Below are positions 1-4,870 of a DNA stretch of 20,847 nucleotides, in pieces. The notes under the pieces are model-generated. The model saw nothing but the letters and a program-made list of their open reading frames with translations. It made no database searches and was not told where the DNA came from. Source of the stretch: a virus; the IMG/VR virus record IMGVR_UViG_3300010391_000418, positions 1 through 20,847 of that record; one strand, written 5' to 3'. Both the position numbers and the translations under genes were made by a program. Every line of letters begins with the position of its first letter. Position 1 is the stretch's first letter.

Positions 1-1
1 C

Positions 2-106
2 GTCGTCAATAGCGACACGGGCGAAGTGAAAAGCGCGAAGCCCCGCCCTCATGCCCGAGCGCTGGCGTATCTGAAGGCACTCTACGCGAACTACAAGGGG
101 GCGTAG
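2..106 (+). CDS. Small phage protein, 3' end only (N-terminus outside window)
   Basis: The frame is open from the window edge to a TAG at 104-106 and gives 34 residues ending in ALAYLKALYANYKGA. The stretch NSDTGEVKSAKPRPHARALAYLKALYAN resembles the C-terminus of a common small phage protein type that reads roughly 'V(V)N.dTGevkg.h.tr.kA.aqlrALYAN', whose function is unknown to me. The stop overlaps the GTG start of the next gene (TAGTG), typical of a translationally coupled phage operon. The start is missing, so length and full identity cannot be given. The family resemblance is from memory and not from a search. Confidence 0.6.
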   Translation, partial: VVNSDTGEVKSAKPRPHARALAYLKALYANYKGA

Positions 107-321
107 TGAAAGTAGACATCGCAGGGTGGGATGGCCAGTTCACGGTACGCAACACGGAAACACAGGAAGTGATTGACGTGAAGTCGGTCAACCTGTACTT
201 GAATAAAGACGGTCAGTGTGAGGCCATCCTCTACGTTGGCGTCGGCAGGATCTCACTTGATAGCGTGTCTCGCGCCACGGACGGTGTTCGGGAAGAAGGC
301 AAGGCGTATGAGAGGCACTAA
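106..321 (+). CDS. Hypothetical small protein, 71 aa
   Basis: The GTG start overlaps the preceding stop by one base, and a purine-rich AAGGGGG (95-101) lies just upstream as a Shine-Dalgarno site. The protein (MKVDIAGWDGQFTVRN...) looks like a small all-beta protein: it alternates hydrophobic and polar residues through VDIAGWDGQFTVRNTET, VIDVKSVNLYLNKDG and CEAILYVGVGRISLDS, then ends in a charged tail. No signal peptide or membrane segment is visible. I do not recognise a family and propose no function. Its coding status rests on the tight overlap upstream, the 3-base gap downstream and sensible amino acid composition. Confidence 0.65.
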   Translation: MKVDIAGWDGQFTVRNTETQEVIDVKSVNLYLNKDGQCEAILYVGVGRISLDSVSRATDGVREEGKAYERH

Positions 322-324
322 GCT

Positions 325-486
325 ATGAGCAAAGCACATCCCGGTTTTGAAGCTGCGGCGAGTCAAATAGCTTCAAAACAAGGCGTTTCAAATGAACGCG
401 CGCGAGCTATACTAGCCTCCGGGGCGCGAAAGGCATCAGCGAAGGCTAAGCGCGCGAACCCGCGTCTACTACGGGTTCGTAGTTAA
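325..486 (+). CDS. Small basic phage protein, 53 aa
   Basis: The ATG lies 3 bases after the previous stop, and the frame runs to TAA at 484-486. The product is short, helical and basic: it opens MSKAHPGFEAAASQIASKQG and contains ILASGARKASAKAKR and the ending NPRLLRVRS. It matches a pattern often seen in phage genomes, '.GF.a....IA.keGvs...A.aILA..aRkAs..AkkkNPrL.rV', whose role is not known to me. The helical GVSNERARAILASGARKAS segment could be a minimal DNA- or RNA-binding unit, but that is inference. No strong Shine-Dalgarno site is visible, so translation is probably coupled to the upstream gene. Confidence 0.7.
   Translation: MSKAHPGFEAAASQIASKQGVSNERARAILASGARKASAKAKRANPRLLRVRS
386..413 (+). 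promoter_or_regulatory. Possible weak promoter inside the 53-aa gene, upstream of the HNH gene
   Basis: TATACT at 408-413 matches five of six -10 consensus bases. TTTCAA at 386-391, 16 bases upstream, is a poor -35 (three of six). Transcription would start near 420 and read into the HNH gene at 488. The match could be chance; it is listed because HNH genes in phages often have their own expression signals. Confidence 0.22.
468..483 (+). repeat. Small hairpin just before the HNH start codon
   Basis: ACTACG (468-473) and CGTAGT (478-483) are perfect complements around a GGTT loop. The hairpin covers the last codons of the 53-aa gene and ends 4 bases before the GTG of the HNH gene, where a Shine-Dalgarno site would sit. 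It could limit ribosome access to the HNH start. A 6-bp stem is short, so chance is possible. Confidence 0.4.
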
Positions 487-487
487 C

Positions 488-877
488 GTGAGTATCACGC
501 CTGCTCAACGAAGATATCGAGAGACGCACAGAGCGGAGGTTAATCAGTGGACGCGGAACTGGCGGGGCCGTAATAGTACACGACTAAACGCCCAAAAGCG
601 GGCCGCCCGATCGCGTCGCCACGTTGAGTTTGCGTGGATCGTCAAAGCACAAGCCTTTGAATACCTTGGAGGATCGCGGTGCGTTGACTGTGGATACGAT
701 AAGCACCTAGACGGCTTAGAGTTCGATCACATCCCCGAGCGCGGGCCGAAACTGTACAGCATCGGCACCTTGACAAACTTAGGGTATTGGGCACCCGTTT
801 TGCAGAGGGAACTAGACAAGTGTGAAGTAGTGTGTGGGACCTGCCACAGCATACGCACGCAGGCCCGAAAGGGATAG
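488..877 (+). CDS. HNH endonuclease with zinc-binding CxxC pairs, 129 aa
   Basis: The protein has an HNH nuclease core: C65-V-D-C68, then the DH pair D80-H81 (LEFDHIPERG), then C116-G-T-C119-H120 near the C-terminus. The two CxxC pairs would bind a structural zinc, and H81 and H120 are the expected metal-binding and catalytic histidines of the beta-beta-alpha-metal fold. The N-terminal 60 residues are Arg-rich (QRRYRETHRAEVNQ, RAARSRRHVEF) and probably contact DNA. It could be a free-standing homing-type nuclease or a packaging-associated HNH; the distance of over 6 kb from the terminase favours the first. The start is GTG with no clear Shine-Dalgarno site and follows the previous stop by one base. 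Base composition looks somewhat less GC-rich than its neighbours, compatible with acquisition. Confidence 0.85.
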   Translation: MSITPAQRRYRETHRAEVNQWTRNWRGRNSTRLNAQKRAARSRRHVEFAWIVKAQAFEYLGGSRCVDCGYDKHLDGLEFDHIPERGPKLYSIGTLTNLGYWAPVLQRELDKCEVVCGTCHSIRTQARKG

Positions 878-881
878 AGAC

Positions 882-1040
882 ATGGCCGGGAAGATTCCAC
901 CGCAGTTCAAGAAGCACCTAGCGTCAGCGGCCAAGAAGAAGGTCAAGAAGAACAAGGACGGCACGATGATGACGCCCGCGCAGATGAAAGCGGAGCACGA
1001 CAAGAAGCTGCCGCCGTGGCTCCAAAAGAAGGGGAAGTAG
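882..1040 (+). CDS. Small Lys-rich protein, 52 aa
   Basis: The ATG at 882 follows the HNH stop by 4 bases, with a purine stretch (AAAGGG, 868-873) upstream. An in-frame ATG at 834 exists but lies inside the HNH gene, so the later start is preferred. The product is extremely basic (LASAAKKKVKKNKDG, ending PPWLQKKGK) and may bind nucleic acid or be disordered. Small Lys-rich proteins of the style '..P...kk...k.kKdk....MtpaqmkaeH.k.lP.wlqkk' recur in phage genomes with no known function. I cannot assign a role. Confidence 0.6.
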   Translation: MAGKIPPQFKKHLASAAKKKVKKNKDGTMMTPAQMKAEHDKKLPPWLQKKGK

Positions 1041-1062
1041 AAAAGCGCGAAAAGAGGGGCAA

Positions 1063-1161
1063 ATGCGTGATCTGATAGTGACCTCGTTAGTTAACGGAGC
1101 GGTAGGATCGTTGGGTGCGACTACGTTCCTATTCATTTTCTACTGGATCAGAGGAGGGTAG
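1063..1161 (+). CDS. Tiny single-pass membrane peptide, 32 aa
   Basis: A good Shine-Dalgarno site (AGAGGGG, 1053-1059) precedes the ATG, and the 32-residue product is MRDLIVTSLVNG followed by AVGSLGATTFLFIFYWIRGG. Residues about 11-28 form a hydrophobic segment, flanked by Asp/Arg at the N-terminus and Arg at the C-terminus. It is the only reading frame that fills this gap, and its stop is 2 bases before the next ATG. It could be a small lysis accessory or inner-membrane peptide, but no family is recognisable at this length. Confidence 0.55.
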   Translation: MRDLIVTSLVNGAVGSLGATTFLFIFYWIRGG

Positions 1162-1163
1162 AC

Positions 1164-1307
1164 ATGGACGAGCAAAGCCAAGACGAAGGACAGGCCGAAG
1201 CAGAGGATCTGGCGGACGACATTGCCTACGCGGCGACCGTCGTAATGCCCGACGACCGGACACTGGAGCAGTGCATCGCTGACGAGTACGAGGAGGGGGT
1301 CTGGTAA
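1164..1307 (+). CDS. Small acidic protein, 47 aa
   Basis: The ATG at 1164 is preceded by GAGGAGGG (1151-1158), which overlaps the end of the upstream peptide gene, and the TAA overlaps the ATG of the next gene (TAATG). The product is strongly acidic (MDEQSQDEGQAEAEDLADD...ADEYEEGVW) and has no membrane segment or motif. Coupling to the ClpP-like gene directly downstream suggests co-translation with it. An adaptor, inhibitor or DNA-mimic role would be speculation. Unrecognised. Confidence 0.6.
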   Translation: MDEQSQDEGQAEAEDLADDIAYAATVVMPDDRTLEQCIADEYEEGVW

Positions 1308-2053
1308 TGGCCACCAACGACGAATCTCCCAGCAATCCACTGATCAAACGGACGAAAGAGGAGATTGAGGCGACCGTCACCAAACTCCGCGCGCAATCTC
1401 TCGTGGCGGAAGCGGAGGCGCGTAAGTTCGACGCCGAAGCACAGGGCCTCTTAGAAAATGTCGGAGCGATCCGAGCCAATCGCCTTGCGATGGAAGCGGG
1501 GACACGTTCTGTTGAGCGGTCTGAGAAAGAACTACTCGCCCAGGCGAAATACCAGCATGTCTACCATTTCACCGATGCTGTAGGAAGCAGCACAACGCAG
1601 GCTTGCATGCGGCAGATTGACATCTGGCACCACGACGACCCGGCTTGCCGTTTCGAGATTTGCTTCTCCTCGCCGGGCGGCTCGGTAATCGACGGCATGG
1701 CCCTGTTTGACTATCTCCTACAGATGCGAGAAGCGGGGCATCACGTCACGACGAGCACTATCGGCATGGCAGCCAGCATGGCCGGGATTCTGCTGCAAGC
1801 AGGCGATGTGCGGCGCATGGGACGCGAGTCCTATCTGCTGATTCACGAGGTCAGCTTCGGGGCGGGCGGCAAGATTGGCGAAGTCGAAGACGAAGTGAAG
1901 TTCATCAAGAAGATTCAAGAGCGCGTGCTAAAAATCTTCGCGGAGAGATCCCACCTCTCCATCGGGCAACTCAAGAACCGCTGGGAGCGCAAGGATTGGT
2001 GGTTAGACTCCGACGAGGCGCTCAAGTTAGGGCTGATCGACGAGATTGCCTAG
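1307..2053 (+). CDS. ClpP-like serine protease 1 with N-terminal coiled coil, 248 aa
   Basis: The C-terminal part (about residues 85-248) has the ClpP/crotonase-fold protease pattern. An oxyanion-hole stretch is FSSPGGSVIDG with G124-G125, the nucleophile is S157 in GMAASMAG, and the general base is H180 in YLLIHEVSFG. The ending DEALKLGLIDEI matches the usual ClpP C-terminal motif. The third triad residue is uncertain: by hand alignment with E. coli ClpP the Asp position falls on W225, with D230 nearby. Residues about 15-80 (EEIEATVTKLRAQSLVAEAE...) are charged and Ala-rich and look like a coiled coil, absent from cellular ClpP. Phage ClpP-like enzymes usually act in head maturation beside the portal and capsid genes; this one sits 7 kb from the portal. 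The ATG overlaps the upstream stop. No Clp ATPase gene is in the window. Confidence 0.87.
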   Translation: MATNDESPSNPLIKRTKEEIEATVTKLRAQSLVAEAEARKFDAEAQGLLENVGAIRANRLAMEAGTRSVERSEKELLAQAKYQHVYHFTDAVGSSTTQACMRQIDIWHHDDPACRFEICFSSPGGSVIDGMALFDYLLQMREAGHHVTTSTIGMAASMAGILLQAGDVRRMGRESYLLIHEVSFGAGGKIGEVEDEVKFIKKIQERVLKIFAERSHLSIGQLKNRWERKDWWLDSDEALKLGLIDEIA

Positions 2054-2061
2054 GAGGGAAC

Positions 2062-2331
2062 ATGCCGTATGTGACGAGCGGGGCGCGGTCCCGCCTTCTG
2101 CAAGGCGGGATGCCTCAGACCGCCGGTGAGTTGAACTACGTCCTCACCGGATATGTGCTACAATACCTGCGCACTCATGGTGAGTCCTACCAGACCTACT
2201 GCGAGATTGAGGGAGTGCTGGGGCACATAAGCATGGAACTCTACAGGCGGCGCTTGGCAGCCTACGAAGATGAGGCTATACGTAGGAATGGCGACCTCGA
2301 AGGCTATCAAAGAAAGGAAGATCCCCCATGA
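2062..2331 (+). CDS. Conserved small phage protein, DUF6899-like, 89 aa
   Basis: TAGGAGGG (2051-2058) just upstream sets the ATG at 2062; the frame is open further upstream, but that part overlaps the protease gene. The product follows a small phage protein pattern I know as 'MPYI...R..L......PGELNYVIT..l..Yl....Y...n.viGvLe....E.YRR...pYEd..i..NGDv'. Visible parts are MPYVTSGARSRL, TAGELNYVLTGYVLQYL, IEGVLGHISMELYRRRLAAY and EDEAIRRNGDLEGY. I believe this is DUF6899, from memory and unchecked. The function is unknown; such genes are frequent among small early or accessory phage genes. Its TGA overlaps the next ATG (ATGA), so the two are coupled. Confidence 0.8.
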   Translation: MPYVTSGARSRLLQGGMPQTAGELNYVLTGYVLQYLRTHGESYQTYCEIEGVLGHISMELYRRRLAAYEDEAIRRNGDLEGYQRKEDPP

Positions 2332-2564
2332 ACAAGATTACGCTCGCAGCTAAGGCTGCCTTTTGGGCAGCCGTGAATCTGGTAGGCTCGACAGCCTTCC
2401 GACACCGACTGGTGGTGCTGGCGGTCCCAGTGGGTATCGAGATCCTAGCGAAGGCTCAGGAAGCGTTCACTGGAGCAGACCCGGGCGTACAGGTCACGAT
2501 CCTCGTAGATACGCTCGCGCTGTTCGTGGCGAACTGGCTGCGCGGGAAGGCGAGTCCTGCATGA
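2328..2564 (+). CDS. Small hydrophobic protein, holin-like, 78 aa
   Basis: An AAAGGAAG Shine-Dalgarno site (2313-2320) precedes the ATG. The protein has a short basic N-terminus (MNKITLAAK), a hydrophobic helix that may extend from residue 8 to 21, a clearer segment at 28-42 (LVVLAVPVGIEILAK), and another at 55-70 (VTILVDTLALFVANWL) before a basic tail (RGKASPA). Size, two or so hydrophobic segments and charged tail fit a phage holin or another small membrane protein. No endolysin is in the window to support a lysis cassette, so the assignment rests on topology alone. It overlaps both neighbours by 4 bases (ATGA). Confidence 0.6.
   Translation: MNKITLAAKAAFWAAVNLVGSTAFRHRLVVLAVPVGIEILAKAQEAFTGADPGVQVTILVDTLALFVANWLRGKASPA
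2354..2372 (+). repeat. Hairpin inside the start of the holin-like gene
   Basis: GGCTGCC (2354-2360) and GGCAGCC (2366-2372) are perfect complements around a 5-base loop TTTTG. The hairpin begins 24 bases after the A of the ATG. It is stable enough to affect early elongation or mRNA life, but 7-bp arms are expected several times by chance in a window this long. Confidence 0.35.
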
Positions 2565-3361
2565 GTTGGCAGGCAGCGGCGTATGTAGACACCCTTGAGA
2601 GTGGGCTGACGCGCAGCGAGAAGCTGCTCATGTTCATCCTTGCAGACCACCACAACCCCGAGAGCGGTTGGGCGTGGCCGTCCATCTCTAGGCTGTCGGT
2701 GAAAGCCATGCTTACGCATCAGCATGTCTACCGGCTGATCAAGTCGCTGGAGAGCAAAGGGTTCATTGAGGTTGAGCACAACGGAGGGCGGCTTTCAAAC
2801 CGCTACCGCTTCCCGGGAATGACCCCTAACACTAAGTTACCCCCTAACATGGATGTTAGGGGTGCCCTAACATCTCCACTGCAACTAACCGATAACGAAC
2901 CGTCAACGGATGATGAAGGAAAGCCGAATTGGCGGGAGTGGTGGGAAGACGTCTCGGCTGGTCTTGGCCTCCCTACGGTGCTGGCACTTACCAACCCTGC
3001 CTCCTACTTCCGGCAGGCTGGCGACCCCCCGCCCCGGATCAACCGACAGCACTGGCGCAGCTTCATCCACCTGATAGACGCAGGACGCCGCGACTATCTG
3101 AAGACTAACCCCTTCCACCCTCTCACGATTCCCGTCCCGGGCTTGGTGAAGGCGCTGCTCCCGGTCGCTGACGGGGTATGGGAGACAGACGGCAACCTTG
3201 GTCGGATTGTGGCGGGCATGAAAGCTGTCGAACCTCACATGCCGGACTGGAGCGACGCCCTCGTAACCATCGCTTACAATCCCTCGGACTTCAACGCGGC
3301 TGTGGCTGCGTGGAAGCCTGACACCACCCCGGCGGAGGAAAGGGAGACGACCTTTGGATAA
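2561..3361 (+). CDS. Winged-helix replication initiator-like protein, 266 aa
   Basis: Residues about 16-72 form an HTH_36-type winged helix: LTRSEKLLMFILADH, then WPSISRLSVKAMLTHQHVYR with the recognition helix, then LIKSLESKGFIEVE as the wing. This domain is common at the N-terminus of phage replication initiators that act like lambda O. A linker follows (about 85-120), then a C-terminal part with YFRQAG and a Trp-rich helical stretch (PNWREWWEDVSAGLG), perhaps for protein contacts. A repeat cluster lies in the linker's DNA, which supports an initiator role. The ATG at 2561 overlaps the upstream TGA (ATGA); the frame is open further upstream, but that part overlaps the holin-like gene. A transcription regulator remains possible. 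No helicase or loader gene is in the window. Confidence 0.68.
   Translation: MSWQAAAYVDTLESGLTRSEKLLMFILADHHNPESGWAWPSISRLSVKAMLTHQHVYRLIKSLESKGFIEVEHNGGRLSNRYRFPGMTPNTKLPPNMDVRGALTSPLQLTDNEPSTDDEGKPNWREWWEDVSAGLGLPTVLALTNPASYFRQAGDPPPRINRQHWRSFIHLIDAGRRDYLKTNPFHPLTIPVPGLVKALLPVADGVWETDGNLGRIVAGMKAVEPHMPDWSDALVTIAYNPSDFNAAVAAWKPDTTPAEERETTFG
2823..2873 (+). repeat. Iteron-like CCCTAACA repeats, candidate replication origin
   Basis: Three direct copies, CCCCTAACAC (2823-2832), CCCCTAACAT (2841-2850) and GCCCTAACAT (2864-2873), and one inverted copy, ATGTTAGGGG (2853-2862), lie within 51 bases. The first two are 18 bases apart. The second copy and the inverted copy form a perfect 10-bp palindrome around GG. 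All lie inside the initiator-like gene (codons 88-105), directly after the part encoding the DNA-binding domain. In phage lambda the origin iterons lie in the same kind of place inside gene O. A purine/A-rich stretch (about 2880-2925) follows and might serve as an unwinding region. The repeats are seen; origin function is inferred. Confidence 0.55.
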
Positions 3362-3722
3362 TCAAGACCCCCACAAGGACCCGACGCGCATCCATAACAT
3401 TCAATTCCTCTGCTACCAAGTAGATCGGAACTACTTGGAGCGGATTCGAGACGACGACGCCTTTGCCTTTGGGCTCACAATCCTTCGGCCAGAAAACGAA
3501 AAGACCCTTGGTGAGGTCCCTTTTCAGCTTCGGATTAAGGACGATCCTGAGCTTGTCAACGCCGATAACTTTCAAGGTGGGATATTTGTCATGGCTAGTG
3601 TGAAGCCCGTCGTCCTTCAGCAGGCGCTCGCGGTTGGGCTCTCGTGGATGCAACAGACTGGCCGCTTGGCGTGCGATTCCTTCTATGACCGCAACGGACA
3701 CGAGGAGGCCCCCATTGGCTAA
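3354..3722 (+). CDS. Hypothetical protein, 122 aa, TTG start
   Basis: The TTG at 3354 has a purine-rich ribosome site (GGAGGAAAGGGAGA, 3333-3346) and overlaps the end of the initiator-like gene by 8 bases. The product (MDNQDPHKDPTRIHNIQFLC...) is acidic with mixed alpha/beta character: NIQFLCYQVDRNYLERI, ENEKTLGEVPFQLRIKDD, GGIFVMASVKPVVLQQALAVGLSWM. No membrane segment or known motif is visible. It lies between the initiator-like gene and the second protease and overlaps the latter by 8 bases, so the three are probably co-translated. I do not recognise a family and propose no function. Confidence 0.65.
   Translation: MDNQDPHKDPTRIHNIQFLCYQVDRNYLERIRDDDAFAFGLTILRPENEKTLGEVPFQLRIKDDPELVNADNFQGGIFVMASVKPVVLQQALAVGLSWMQQTGRLACDSFYDRNGHEEAPIG
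3702..3708 (+). promoter_or_regulatory. Strong Shine-Dalgarno site fixing a TTG start
   Basis: GAGGAGG at 3702-3708 lies 6 bases before the TTG at 3715. It decides the start of the second ClpP-like gene. An in-frame ATG at 3634 lies 81 bases upstream, inside the preceding gene, and would add an Arg-rich 27-residue leader that looks non-coding. Confidence 0.75.
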
Positions 3723-4335
3723 TGGTGCCGGAACCGCTGCGTCGCAAATGTGGGAAGATAGCCGCACTTTTACCACCGACTTAGACATCATGCGGGTCCC
3801 CCGCCTCGTGCGGATCTTCGGGGATATTGGCTACCCCAACGATGAGGCCCCGATTGCGGTTACCGCGCTTGAAGTGACCAACGACATCATCGAGTTGGTC
3901 CAACGAGATCATCACACCTCGATCACTGTCCTGATCAATAGTGATGGCGGAAGCGTGTACGAAGGCATGGCGATGCTGGATGCCTTCGATGAGGCTCGGC
4001 GGCACGGCGTCAAGGTTGTGACCCGCTGTGTGGGCCGAGCGCAATCGATGGCCGCAGACCTTCTGGTTTGCGGCGGCGACTTCCGCACCATCTCTCCCAA
4101 CAGCTTTGTGATGGTTCACGGGGCTTCGGATAAGGGGCTGCGCTTTGGGGATGATCTGGACATGGAGAGTGAGATGCGCATCCGGGCGATCTCACGCGAA
4201 CGCTTGTTGGACTTGTACGAACAGAAGACGAGTAAGCCCCGGCGATACTGGGCAGCCATCTTCAAAGACTCCCGCCCAGTGTTCTACACGCCTACGGAGG
4301 CAGAGTCCGTAGGCATTGTAGACGCGGTGTACTAA
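3715..4335 (+). CDS. ClpP-like serine protease 2, 206 aa, TTG start
   Basis: From the TTG the product is 206 residues, close to cellular ClpP length. ClpP-fold marks are the oxyanion stretch INSDGGSVYEG (G78-G79), the nucleophile S111 in GRAQSMAADLL, and H135 in FVMVHGAS. The ending TEAESVGIVDAVY matches the ClpP C-terminus. D185 in FKDSRPVFYT sits close to the expected triad Asp but with a one-residue shift. It shares little obvious sequence with the first protease beyond these motifs and lacks its coiled coil, so the pair do not look like a recent duplication. The substrate is unknown: head maturation or host protein breakdown are both possible. It ends the left gene cluster, and a promoter follows. 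Confidence 0.85.
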   Translation: MANGAGTAASQMWEDSRTFTTDLDIMRVPRLVRIFGDIGYPNDEAPIAVTALEVTNDIIELVQRDHHTSITVLINSDGGSVYEGMAMLDAFDEARRHGVKVVTRCVGRAQSMAADLLVCGGDFRTISPNSFVMVHGASDKGLRFGDDLDMESEMRIRAISRERLLDLYEQKTSKPRRYWAAIFKDSRPVFYTPTEAESVGIVDAVY

Positions 4336-4343
4336 CCCCTGAC

Positions 4344-4372
4344 TTGACGTATTGCCCCGCATCCGATAGACT
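4344..4372 (+). promoter_or_regulatory. Sigma70-type promoter for the packaging and virion genes
   Basis: TTGACG (4344-4349) and TAGACT (4367-4372) are separated by exactly 17 bases in the 75-base gap between the second protease and the next gene. The -35 matches five of six consensus bases and the -10 four of six. Transcription would start near 4380, about 30 bases before the ATG at 4411. This is the longest intergenic gap in the window, and it falls at the change from small/replication genes to virion genes. Confidence 0.6.
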
Positions 4373-4410
4373 GAAATGACGTATCAGCAGTTGCTTGCGA
4401 GGAGCTTTCC

Positions 4411-4869
4411 ATGCCGCTCTATTCCTACACGTCCGGCCTCGGCGGTTCCGCCTTGGGCGTTCAACCCGTCTCGGACGCCAACGCCCCGACCCCCATACCT
4501 GAAGATTCACCCGTAGACCAGCCTGAGTTCCTCGAACAGTGGATCACGCGCCTCGCGCAGGTTCGGGTGGCGCTATCGGCGATCATGGCGCAGGATATGT
4601 GTTCCCGCCCATCCCCGGGCGGTTATTTTAAGCGACCGACGGTCGCCGAGAAGGAACGCGAGATTCAGAACGACCTCACGCGGCAGGAGCAGCGCCGATC
4701 CCTAGAGGTTGAGGAAGCGGCGCTGACCGGCCAGATCAACGGCGTGAGTTACGTCGCATCGCTGCGGACAACGCCCGCCGTGCTTCCTCCTCCAAAGGAG
4801 CCGGGCACAGACGAAGCAATGCCCGCCGCGCCAATGCCGATGCACGCGAAGATGAAGGCGAAGAAGTAG
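4411..4869 (+). CDS. Helical phage protein of unknown function, 152 aa
   Basis: CGAGGAG (4398-4404) lies 6 bases before the ATG. The protein has a flexible N-terminus (MPLYSYTSGLGG, then a Pro-rich stretch), a helical middle with a charged stretch that may coil (about 75-105: VAEKEREIQNDLTRQEQR), and a Met/Pro/Lys-rich disordered tail (PMPMHAKMKAKK). It is the first gene after the promoter and lies next to two basic virion-type proteins, so a minor virion or assembly role is plausible. A small terminase subunit is another option because of size and position ahead of the large terminase, but no DNA-binding motif is visible and two genes intervene. Unrecognised. Confidence 0.7.
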   Translation: MPLYSYTSGLGGSALGVQPVSDANAPTPIPEDSPVDQPEFLEQWITRLAQVRVALSAIMAQDMCSRPSPGGYFKRPTVAEKEREIQNDLTRQEQRRSLEVEEAALTGQINGVSYVASLRTTPAVLPPPKEPGTDEAMPAAPMPMHAKMKAKK

Positions 4870-4870
4870 C

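Noticed and set aside
770-798. TTGACA as a promoter inside the HNH gene
   Set aside because: No -10 like sequence lies 16-18 bases downstream.
834-881. Earlier ATG for the 52-aa Lys-rich protein
   Set aside because: It lies within the HNH gene end that encodes the C119-H120 motif, and the added residues look like out-of-frame HNH sequence.
2363-2560. In-frame upstream extension of the winged-helix protein by 66 residues
   Set aside because: It would overlap the holin-like gene almost fully. It is Pro/Gly/Arg-rich without structure, and the ATG at 2561 with ATGA overlap matches the style of neighbouring genes.
3634-3714. ATG start 27 codons upstream for the second ClpP-like protease
   Set aside because: It overlaps the preceding gene by 89 bases, its leader looks non-coding, and GAGGAGG is placed for the TTG at 3715.
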